Source: Saprospiraceae bacterium
Lineage (GTDB): Bacteria > Bacteroidota > Bacteroidia > Chitinophagales > Saprospiraceae
DNA length: 8,108 nucleotides
Reading direction: 5' to 3'
Assembly (NCBI GenBank): GCA_013361075.1
Contig: JABWAJ010000237.1
Span: 1 to 8,108 of the forward strand
Below are positions 1 through 5,975 of the stretch, one piece after another. Below the pieces are notes generated by a model, which did no database searches, was not told where the DNA came from, and saw only the letters and a program-made list of their open reading frames with translations. The translations under genes and the position numbers were made by a program. Within the stretch, counting starts at the first letter, position 1. Each line of letters starts with the position of its first letter.

Positions 1-384
1 CAAAACGTCGAAGAAGTCGAAAACATGTTCGACGTACGCCTCTCCAACTACTGGCAAACCCACTACCTGTTTGACAAGGCCTCCGCCAAACGCGCCAAAA
101 CGCTGGGCCAAACAGCCATTCACCTGCTTGTCATCAACACCATTGCGCCTTTCCTTTTCGTCTACGGCAAACAAAAAGCCGAACCGGCCCTATGCGACCG
201 TGCCCTCCACCTGCTCGAATCAGTACCCCCGGAATCAAACAACATCATTGAAAACTGGCAGCGCCTGGGCATGGAAGCAGTTTCGGCTGCGCAAACACAG
301 GCGCTGCTGCAACTGAAGCACGAGTACTGCGAGAAGCGGCAATGTTTGCGGTGTGCGGTGGGAGCGGAGGTGATGCGGGGGTAG
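1..384 (+). CDS. DUF2851 family protein, C-terminal part (5' end outside window)
   Basis: The reading frame is open from the first base and ends at a TAG, giving 127 residues that look like the C-terminal end of a DUF2851 protein, a family of unknown function common in Bacteroidota. What I recognise is a YW..HY.FDK block near the start, an INTIAPFLFVYG block in the middle, a leucine-rich LLE..P...N stretch, and a cysteine cluster near the end (YCEKRQCLRC). That cluster could bind a metal, but this is only inference. The first internal ATG at base 25 is not the true start, because the upstream codons continue the same protein. The gene is on the opposite strand to everything else here, converges with the secretion operon with 3 bp between stops, and has no evident role in secretion. 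Family assignment is from remembered motifs. Confidence 0.8.
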   Translation, partial: QNVEEVENMFDVRLSNYWQTHYLFDKASAKRAKTLGQTAIHLLVINTIAPFLFVYGKQKAEPALCDRALHLLESVPPESNNIIENWQRLGMEAVSAAQTQALLQLKHEYCEKRQCLRCAVGAEVMRG

Positions 385-387
385 GGG

Positions 388-1068
388 TTATAAGGATCGC
401 AAGCGCTCAGCAAGATTCATCAGCTCTTCAACGGTATTTTTGATTTTCGCATTTACTTCTTTCTTATTGCTGAACCACCCTTTGGCTTGTGCATCCTGTA
501 GCCTCTTTTTTTCTGCATCTAAGGCTTCGGCGATGTTATCTGCTTTTCTTCTTATTTCTTTCAGACCGTCATTTGCGATCAGAAAATTTTCATCCTCTTT
601 AGGAACGGATAACATCCTTAATTCCCAAATTGCCTCTCTTGCGATAAGTAAATGATTATACAGATATTTGACTCTTATGGGCAAAGGGCCCAGGCTTTCA
701 TTGGAGAGCAGGCTAATTTGGTTAGCTAATTCAGATTCCATTTGATTGATCTGCCGCTTGAGTATTGCACGTTGATTGTTTCCTTGAGCGTCTTCCCATT
801 TACCGTCAATAACCATGATTTTTTCATATTGGGAGGCAAGAGGCATTAGGATACTAAGTAACGTATCCCGCTGTTGTTTCAGCGCCAAAAAGGAATCCCG
901 GTGGGCAAGGCAGCTTTGTTCATTGCCAAGCAGCCCATAGAAATTGGCAGTAGAGTAGCGGGATACTCCAAATCCTGTCAGGATCATCAGAAATGAAGCA
1001 AGCCCGATGGCTCTGAGTAGGGCGTTCCGGCGTTCTAAGGCATTAGAGCCTGGTGTTTGTGCGTTCAT
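388..1068 (-). CDS. tssO: TssO-like inner-membrane protein of subtype-iii T6SS
   Basis: This 226-residue protein has a short polar N-terminus with an ALERRN motif, one hydrophobic segment at about residues 17-35, and a long, charged, mostly helical remainder. The last 60 or so residues look like a coiled coil. This is the layout of TssO, a single-span membrane protein of the Bacteroidota T6SS that is thought, with TssN, TssP, TssQ and TssR, to replace the TssJLM membrane complex. The N-terminal ER+xxF/L pattern just before the membrane span supports the call, and so does its place at the end of a baseplate operon, 21 bp after the PAAR gene. It seems somewhat longer than the TssO proteins I remember, and parts of the gene are AT-richer than tssK or tssN. 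The alternative is an unrelated membrane-anchored accessory or immunity-type protein. It is the last gene of the block. Confidence 0.6.
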   Translation of the reverse strand: MNAQTPGSNALERRNALLRAIGLASFLMILTGFGVSRYSTANFYGLLGNEQSCLAHRDSFLALKQQRDTLLSILMPLASQYEKIMVIDGKWEDAQGNNQRAILKRQINQMESELANQISLLSNESLGPLPIRVKYLYNHLLIAREAIWELRMLSVPKEDENFLIANDGLKEIRRKADNIAEALDAEKKRLQDAQAKGWFSNKKEVNAKIKNTVEELMNLAERLRSL

Positions 1069-1089
1069 GATAAATTGATTTTTAATTGT

Positions 1090-1380
1090 TTAACCCATAA
1101 AAACAGTAGGACTACCTTCAATGACCACGCCGCCGTGTGCGGTAGGGTCGCCTTGTCTTGTTGCAGGCAGTCCGTTGATAAAAATGGTCGTTGAGCCCCC
1201 GATAACTGTATCAGGAGAAGAACTGTCACATTGTAAAGTGTCTCCGGTTCTGCAAGCACTTTTACCATTCAGAAAAACGTTGGCGCTGCCTTGCAGAACA
1301 GGCCCTCCTTTGTGTGGATGATCGCCGTCGTAAGCAGGGCAGGTATGTTGGCAACCGGTGGTTGCTGCTGGAAACGCCAT
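1090..1380 (-). CDS. PAAR-domain spike-tip protein
   Basis: This 96-residue protein is essentially a bare PAAR domain, the small metal-binding cone that sits on the VgrG trimer and sharpens the T6SS spike. The repeated PAAR pattern is clear: GGPVLQGSANVFLNGKSACRTGD at about residues 25-47, then GGSTTIFINGLPATRQGD at 61-78, then AHGGVVIEGSPTVFMG at 81-96. Candidate zinc ligands are His12, His21, His23, Cys51 and His82, with further cysteines at 10, 14 and 43; the family usually uses histidines and a cysteine. There is no N- or C-terminal extension, so it carries no fused toxin, and any effector must travel by another route. The gene lies 10 bp after tssK and 21 bp before the tssO-like gene, as expected for one transcript. 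The domain assignment is secure. Confidence 0.95.
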   Translation of the reverse strand: MAFPAATTGCQHTCPAYDGDHPHKGGPVLQGSANVFLNGKSACRTGDTLQCDSSSPDTVIGGSTTIFINGLPATRQGDPTAHGGVVIEGSPTVFMG

Positions 1381-1390
1381 GATGGTTGTT

Positions 1391-2476
1391 TTACCAGGTG
1401 GTATAATCTTTTCTTTTTTCTTCTTCCCAACTGGTGCGGTTTTTTACCTGCTCCACACCATAACCGAGTGCCTTAAAAATGGGCGAAACCATTTCCAGAA
1501 ACCGGTCTGTTAACTCAATTGCAGTGGAAACGTCGTTGTGGTCGTAAGCGAGATTCGCCAAAGCCTGAATAGCTGCATCCCAACTTTGGGCAGTGAAGTA
1601 GACCCCGTTGCGTTGCCGGGTATTTTCGTTGAGCAGGTTGTAGAATCCGGAACGGTCTTTGAGGCATTGCAACAAAAAGGAAGTCTGGCGGGCAAATGCC
1701 ACCCAGAATTCAAAGAGTTCAAAAGGATTACTGCCAGGCCCCAAATGCCGGTACCGGTATCTGTGAAAAGACATGAATGATCCCAATTGCATCGCAAGTT
1801 CCCTAAGCTCCACCATGGATTTTTCGTGATAAGCATCCGTGTTGAGAATGATTTGGGGAAACAACCGGAGCAATTCTTCCATTTCTGCTGTATATTCCTG
1901 ATACCGCTCCCGCAGGCGGGGACTTGCTCCGAGTTGGGTACAGGGCGGCACATAATCCGCTAATTGCCATTTGCCAAATTCAGATATCAATACACCGATG
2001 CAGAAGGCATCTGATTGAAATGCCATTTGTTGGGAGACCGGCTGTACCTGCAAGCTGTACCCGGTCCGCGTAAATTGCGGCCTAAGCGGCAAGTCTTCTG
2101 ACTCTGGTCCAAAAGCATAACGCGTACCGGAATCGGCTTCGATCATTACCGCATAGCGTTCCTGAGGGCGAAGCTCCTGCTCCTCTAATTCCAGGGTCAT
2201 TGGCGGGTGAACATCTTCAAAAAGGCCAATGATACTCCCGGCGGGAGTAATGCCGACACATCGGGCGAGGACTAAGGTTGCTCCGTTTTTTTTCAGATTC
2301 AAAGCAGGTTTGCCATCAAATGGGATGCTCAATCCATATTGGAACGGACGGCGGGTCGAAAAAGCAGTATCTGATGCGATACTTGCTATCCAGGCATAAA
2401 TAGCTGCAAAACGTTCTGCAGTCAGGTTGACGCCAGGTACAATATTCGGCGCCGGATGGTGGACGATGGATTTCAT
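1391..2476 (-). CDS. tssK: T6SS baseplate subunit TssK
   Basis: TssK forms trimers that attach the TssF-TssG wedge of the baseplate to the membrane complex, on the cytoplasmic side. The 361-residue product shows the family layout. The N-terminal beta-rich shell has a YGLS..FDGKPALNLK stretch (about 47-62) and an ARCVGITPAGSIIGL stretch (71-85). A conserved YAV...AD.GTRYAFG region follows at about 108-123, then GVLISEFGKWQLADYVPPC at 161-179, which is typical of TssK. The second half is helical (about 185-335). The protein is shorter than the roughly 445 residues of classical proteobacterial TssK. That fits subtype iii, whose membrane partners are not TssJLM. It starts 6 bp after the tssN stop, at an ATG preceded by an A-rich leader. 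I am confident in the family. Confidence 0.88.
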   Translation of the reverse strand: MKSIVHHPAPNIVPGVNLTAERFAAIYAWIASIASDTAFSTRRPFQYGLSIPFDGKPALNLKKNGATLVLARCVGITPAGSIIGLFEDVHPPMTLELEEQELRPQERYAVMIEADSGTRYAFGPESEDLPLRPQFTRTGYSLQVQPVSQQMAFQSDAFCIGVLISEFGKWQLADYVPPCTQLGASPRLRERYQEYTAEMEELLRLFPQIILNTDAYHEKSMVELRELAMQLGSFMSFHRYRYRHLGPGSNPFELFEFWVAFARQTSFLLQCLKDRSGFYNLLNENTRQRNGVYFTAQSWDAAIQALANLAYDHNDVSTAIELTDRFLEMVSPIFKALGYGVEQVKNRTSWEEEKRKDYTTW

Positions 2477-2482
2477 GATGTT

Positions 2483-3382
2483 TTATTTTGAGCGAATGAC
2501 ATAAATGGAGCCTGCACGAAACTTGGGAACCAATTTGATGGCAGAGCGCGCTCTTTCTTCTTCAGAGATTCGCCGGAAATGGAGCCGTTGTTTTTTGACC
2601 GATTTATGTGGATTCAGGTAGCGTTTCCGGCCTGGCCGAAAAAAATAGGGGTAATCATAAAATTCCCAACCATAAAATGCTGATCCGGATTTGAAATCAA
2701 CGGGCATTTGCGGGCATTCCGTGATGTTGTGCAGGGATAAGGCGCCTTTGAACAATTGAGCAAGGGAAATTTCTTTAAGATCTGCTGGGGTAAAAGTCCT
2801 GAATACATACCGACCGGAAGGATCTACTTCTGTAAAATCACCTTCAAAAACCCAGCGGATGCCTATTTTTTCATTTTCGGCGAAACGGATGGCTGCAATG
2901 ACGTCTTTTAAACTTTCAAAAACGAAAGGGGTATAGCGCAATAACGGAACCGAAGCCAGCGCAACAACCGCCCGCCAGAAAACCCAGGGAAGCAAAGTGA
3001 GTAGCAACGCAGGCAGATAAACGTACAAATAGACCGGTTCGATGAATTTCCACCCGGCTTTGGGCGAAATATAAACGAACAGCAGGATGCCCAGAATGAC
3101 TGCGAACGTCAGTAGAACAGAGCGTTGCAACAAAGAATGATCCTGTAGTATTTTTTTCTCAAACAACCAGCTAAGTAAAACCCCCAACAGCAGGGCCAGT
3201 GCGCTCAGGGCACACAGGTGCGCGACGGGGCCAAAGCTTTTCTTATTGAGCCAGGCATCTAATAAGGCCAGTATGCCGAATGAAACGGCCGCCATCAGCA
3301 ACAAGGGGAAATACTTCCTGAATAAGGGATGCTGCCGGATATTGAGTTTTGCACGAAGGGGCGCTGTAATTTGCCTGATCAT
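2483..3382 (-). CDS. tssN: TssN, multi-span membrane component specific to Bacteroidota T6SS
   Basis: The 299-residue protein has about four strongly hydrophobic segments at roughly residues 24-43, 54-73, 88-105 and 117-136, with a possible further hydrophobic stretch to 149. A soluble, basic C-terminal domain follows at about 150-299. That domain has aromatic-rich motifs including FVFESLKDV, YVFRTFTPADLKE and GWEFYDYPYFFRPGRKRY. This topology and the position next to tssK match TssN, which defines the subtype-iii T6SS together with TssO, TssP, TssQ and TssR and probably helps form its membrane anchor; the exact function is not established. The C-terminal domain is predicted to face the cytoplasm and could contact TssK, but this is inference. 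The gene lies 20 bp after tssG and 6 bp before tssK, so co-translation or co-transcription is likely. The start is an ATG with an AGGA-like stretch just upstream. Confidence 0.82.
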   Translation of the reverse strand: MIRQITAPLRAKLNIRQHPLFRKYFPLLLMAAVSFGILALLDAWLNKKSFGPVAHLCALSALALLLGVLLSWLFEKKILQDHSLLQRSVLLTFAVILGILLFVYISPKAGWKFIEPVYLYVYLPALLLTLLPWVFWRAVVALASVPLLRYTPFVFESLKDVIAAIRFAENEKIGIRWVFEGDFTEVDPSGRYVFRTFTPADLKEISLAQLFKGALSLHNITECPQMPVDFKSGSAFYGWEFYDYPYFFRPGRKRYLNPHKSVKKQRLHFRRISEEERARSAIKLVPKFRAGSIYVIRSK

Positions 3383-3402
3383 GTTCCTGTTGTTTTAATA
3401 AG

Positions 3403-4212
3403 TTATTGCACAATCGTATTGATGCCGGCACACAAAGGCCGCGTGGGTTCTGAAATGCAAAAAATCTGATGGTCGGGTGCAACAGATACCTGGATTTTCC
3501 AGTCCCAGTCGTTAGGCACGAATAAGGGCAACAGCGCATTTTCCAGAAAGTGACGCCACCGCGCACCCGGCACAAATCCGTTTAAGGTTTCTAACGGGAC
3601 AGGCCCAACTTTCACTAAGAGGCAGGGCACGACTGCCGTACAAATCCCTCCTGCTGCAGCCCCGCTGTCGAGGATGCAGTTGCCAACAGATGCACCAGAA
3701 GTTTTCCAGCGCCGGGGCACCTTCATTTCCAGCTTTACCGCCATATTCAACGCCGCTTGCAGGCATCTTTCCATCAATACCATATCCCCTTGTATTTGTG
3801 ACCCATAAGGCAGGAAAAAAGCCAAAATATTTTTTTGCTGCTCGTCAAAAGCTGCGGTATCTGCAAAAAAAGCAGCCTGCCGGGGAGATAACCCTAATAA
3901 ATGGCTGCGTTCGCGGAGCGTTTTTTCAATCTGAAAAAAAGTCAATTCTTTCTCAAATGCCGAAACCAGCAAGCGGAGGGTTTCTGTTTCCGGAATTTCT
4001 CTTTCCAGCACTAAGCGTTCTGCACTTTTGCTGTGTATGTTGATGGTTAGGCCACCACCCTTTTTTTCAGGCTTCATTTCCATTATCTCCTGCAAAGAAG
4101 GGCCGGGAATCCCTTCAATCGGGCGGATGGCGATAGCCTCCTGCGGGTATTCGCCCACTTCGGTAAGCATGGTCGCGAGGAGGGGAGGGTGGAGGTTGAG
4201 GGAGTAAAACAT
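3403..4212 (-). CDS. tssG: T6SS baseplate subunit TssG (Bacteroidota type)
   Basis: TssG pairs with two copies of TssF to build the baseplate wedge around the VgrG hub. This 269-residue protein begins with FYSLNLHPPLLATML, carries a conserved IRP motif near residue 30, and has an F.KEL..FQIE..LR region at about 86-100. LLGLSPRQAAFFAD (105-118) follows, then an LPYG.QIQGD..LMERCLQ region at 134-152. The C-terminal third has VGPVPLETLNGFVPG (202-216) and ends in a LCAGINT motif that corresponds to the conserved L-G-x-x-T/S-x-L ending of TssG. It is shorter than proteobacterial TssG (about 330 residues). The assignment also rests on its place between tssF, apart from the enzyme insertion, and tssN. 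It starts 12 bp after the lipase-like gene. I judge TssG much more likely than another baseplate protein. Confidence 0.72.
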   Translation of the reverse strand: MFYSLNLHPPLLATMLTEVGEYPQEAIAIRPIEGIPGPSLQEIMEMKPEKKGGGLTINIHSKSAERLVLEREIPETETLRLLVSAFEKELTFFQIEKTLRERSHLLGLSPRQAAFFADTAAFDEQQKNILAFFLPYGSQIQGDMVLMERCLQAALNMAVKLEMKVPRRWKTSGASVGNCILDSGAAAGGICTAVVPCLLVKVGPVPLETLNGFVPGARWRHFLENALLPLFVPNDWDWKIQVSVAPDHQIFCISEPTRPLCAGINTIVQ

Positions 4213-4224
4213 TTTAGCTATTTT

Positions 4225-5034
4225 TCAATATTCAAGGAATTGTTCGATAAAACTTGAATGAATGGTTATTTTTCCTGTAAATGGTTTATTGGTTTTAGCT
4301 TGTAATCTTTGAAAAATTGGTATCCAACCTAAATAAGCATTCATCCCGTGCTTAGAAAGGTTAGGGAATTCCGGGTAAATAATTGGGGATTTTAATTTTG
4401 GGACGGGGTCAGCGGCATTCACAAAAGAGATCACATTAGCAGGCGTGCGCCAGTTTTCGGCAGGAAGAGCATAGCCGCCAAATGTAATTACCGTTAATCT
4501 TTTTCCCTGTTTTTCTGTAATCCTTAAGCCTTCTACGGCCATCCTAACCACAGCAGCTCCACGGCTATGGGCCATTATCACAACGCTTTTGTTTCTATTC
4601 AAATCCTTTTTAAGGAATTCAGCAATTTGCAGAGTAGCCTGAGTGCTGATTTTTTGATTATCTATATTTTTCGCTTTAATTAAGTCCTCAATTAGCCCCT
4701 CAGTTTTTGAATACACAAGTGTAATTTTTACCCCTGTAAGGTTGGCAATTTGTTGTGCAGTTTCTTCTGCTTCAGTATAGGTATTTAGAATGCCATTGAC
4801 AAAATAGCAGTTAGTATCAGATAACCTGTTGATAGTCCCGGATTTGGGCGATTTTTCGACCCAATTCCCATCGTAGCCGAACAAAAAATTTTTCAGGGCA
4901 TCTCCAGTTAATATAGCTCGTTCTCTTTGGCGAGGATGTTCCAGAAAAGGTTCTGCTCCCAATGTCTTACCATGAGTATGTCGCCCCAATTCATAGTGCT
5001 TTCTATCTGATTCGAAGTCAATGAAGTCAGCCAC
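4225..5034 (-). CDS. Lipase-like alpha/beta hydrolase, probable T6SS effector
   Basis: The 269-residue product has the core of a serine esterase/lipase. A beta strand leads into a nucleophile elbow AHSRGAA (Ser157), a variant of G-x-S-x-G with Ala in the first position. An SFVNAADPVPK segment (candidate acid Asp209) comes next and a late histidine (His259 in ITIHSSF) completes a plausible triad. Upstream, YFVNGILNTYTEAEETA and VKITLVYSKTEG (about 77-113) resemble the N-terminal strands of such hydrolases. There is no signal peptide or membrane span. Its location inside a T6SS baseplate operon, beside a peptidoglycan-type enzyme, suggests a Tle-like antibacterial phospholipase; substrate and secretion are inferred. 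The only usable start is a GTG, because an in-frame TAG lies two codons upstream and no ATG occurs before residue 231. The gene is AT-richer than tssG and tssF, and no immunity gene is recognisable beside it. Confidence 0.75.
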   Translation of the reverse strand: MADFIDFESDRKHYELGRHTHGKTLGAEPFLEHPRQRERAILTGDALKNFLFGYDGNWVEKSPKSGTINRLSDTNCYFVNGILNTYTEAEETAQQIANLTGVKITLVYSKTEGLIEDLIKAKNIDNQKISTQATLQIAEFLKKDLNRNKSVVIMAHSRGAAVVRMAVEGLRITEKQGKRLTVITFGGYALPAENWRTPANVISFVNAADPVPKLKSPIIYPEFPNLSKHGMNAYLGWIPIFQRLQAKTNKPFTGKITIHSSFIEQFLEY

Positions 5035-5146
5035 GTTCTAAGGTTTTTCTGTTTGAGAAAGGAGTTAGGTTAAAAGCGTTCAACAGACAGGATGCAGTCA
5101 ATCGGGGTCTGTTTTTTGGCTTGAAGAATAATCATAAGGGTATTAA
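5035..5146. other. 112-bp gap between the two enzyme genes
   Basis: This gap is much longer than the 6-21 bp spacings of the structural genes. It holds a 7-bp inverted repeat (5082-5088 with 5107-5113) and a smaller one (5046-5050 with 5056-5060) close to the GTG start of the hydrolase gene. It also holds a tiny minus-strand open frame (ATG at 5135, TAA at 5070-5072) whose end reads QTPIDCILSVERF. I see no convincing Bacteroidota promoter (TTTG and TAnnTTTG at proper spacing) and no recognisable immunity gene. Confidence 0.6.
5082..5113. repeat. 7-bp inverted repeat with an 18-base loop
   Basis: AACAGAC (5082-5088) is the exact reverse complement of GTCTGTT (5107-5113). A T-run follows on the plus strand to 5117. 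Read on the transcribed minus strand, the hairpin is preceded by an A-run and followed only weakly by Ts, so it is not a good terminator for the operon. It could be a processing or attenuating structure between the enzyme genes, or chance. Confidence 0.35.
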
Positions 5147-5863
5147 TCAAACAATTGGTTTAGGTGGACCAATAAATTCAATATTGCCAATTCTCCTGAA
5201 TTCTGTTGCAGATGTGAATGTGCGATCTTTTTTAGTGCCGTTTGGCGTATTTTCATTTTGACTCCCAGTACGGCCAGCTCCTATAGAAATGTATTTATTT
5301 TCATTTTTATGTACTTCAATCACTATTTCAACATGTTTTCCATTATTTAAAACAACTACATCACCTGGCATTAATTCTTCAAAGCCTATTTTTTTATACC
5401 CCCCTTTTTGGTGTTTTATTTCATTTGCAGAGAAATACTTGCATTCTGCATTCATGATTGTATTTCCCGAAAAGCCGGATTTATACATTACTTCACCTAC
5501 AAAAAGGTTACAACTGGTATGCCCAGTATTATATATTACCCCATAGAAACCATTTTGCCAATAATGAATGGCTTTTTTAATTGAATGATAGTCATCAGAA
5601 TTTACGTTTTCAGGCAGATTCTTTTGAGCAATTCTCGCAAGAATTCTTCTCTGGCCTTCGGTAATTTTATTCCACCATGCCCAGAAAATAGAATTATTCT
5701 CTTCTGGAAAATTAGATGGCCTTAAAATAGCGTATTTTAAATTTCGGTTTTGAGTAAAAAACCAATCTGTGGTTTGATCGAATTTTTTAAATTGATCAAT
5801 AATTATTGCCGTATTGGCAACAGACGTGGTATTGTTCGCTATTGTTGCTTGTATGTTGCTCAT
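5147..5863 (-). CDS. NlpC/P60 or CHAP-like cysteine peptidase/amidase, probable T6SS effector
   Basis: The 238-residue protein has a polar, helical N-terminal half and a C-terminal half that reads as a papain-like peptidoglycan hydrolase. TGHTSCNLFVGEVMYKSG (113-130) supplies a nucleophile-type cysteine, Cys118, at the start of a helix. MPGDVVVLNNGKHVEIVIEV (165-184) gives the strand-turn-strand with His177, the pattern of the catalytic histidine in NlpC/P60 and CHAP enzymes. ISIGAGRTGS follows as the next strand. Such enzymes cut peptide or amide bonds in peptidoglycan, so a Tae-like antibacterial effector is the best reading in this operon; a role in opening the cell's own wall for the machine is an alternative. 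There is no signal peptide. I chose the ATG at 5863, since the in-frame ATGs at 5956 and 5926 add an odd Cys/His-rich leader without family resemblance. It is AT-rich and has no recognisable adjacent immunity gene. Confidence 0.72.
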   Translation of the reverse strand: MSNIQATIANNTTSVANTAIIIDQFKKFDQTTDWFFTQNRNLKYAILRPSNFPEENNSIFWAWWNKITEGQRRILARIAQKNLPENVNSDDYHSIKKAIHYWQNGFYGVIYNTGHTSCNLFVGEVMYKSGFSGNTIMNAECKYFSANEIKHQKGGYKKIGFEELMPGDVVVLNNGKHVEIVIEVHKNENKYISIGAGRTGSQNENTPNGTKKDRTFTSATEFRRIGNIEFIGPPKPIV

Positions 5864-5975
5864 TTTTAAAGAATTAATTACTGATTGATGATGTGTGCAC
5901 AAGTAGCAGAATGGTATGTAGGCCATACATTTTAAGAGCCTCACATATCCCTCCATACCCCATCCCCAAAATTTG
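5864..5975. other. 112-bp gap between tssF and the peptidase gene
   Basis: This is the first unusually long gap in the operon. On the minus strand it begins G-rich next to the tssF stop and becomes AT-rich towards the peptidase start. A short imperfect inverted repeat lies near 5916-5930 (ATGTA with TACAT). Two frames are open across parts of it, including one in phase with the peptidase gene that could add 31 residues from an ATG at 5956. Neither resembles the missing tail of TssF or a known immunity protein. No convincing promoter was found. Confidence 0.55.

Noticed and set aside
1510..1953. Minus-strand open frame of 147 codons inside tssK
   Set aside because: It lies in another frame of a well-supported TssK and shows no family resemblance.
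5904..5934. Possible terminator at the imperfect inverted repeat after tssF
   Set aside because: The stem is only five pairs, and the T-run is on the plus-strand side, not downstream in the direction of the operon.
5864..5956. N-terminal extension of the peptidase gene from the ATG at 5956
   Set aside because: The extra 31 residues (MEGYVRLLKCMAYIPFCYLC and onward) do not form a proper signal peptide and resemble no family; the ATG at 5863 has an AT-rich leader typical of this operon. It cannot be fully excluded.
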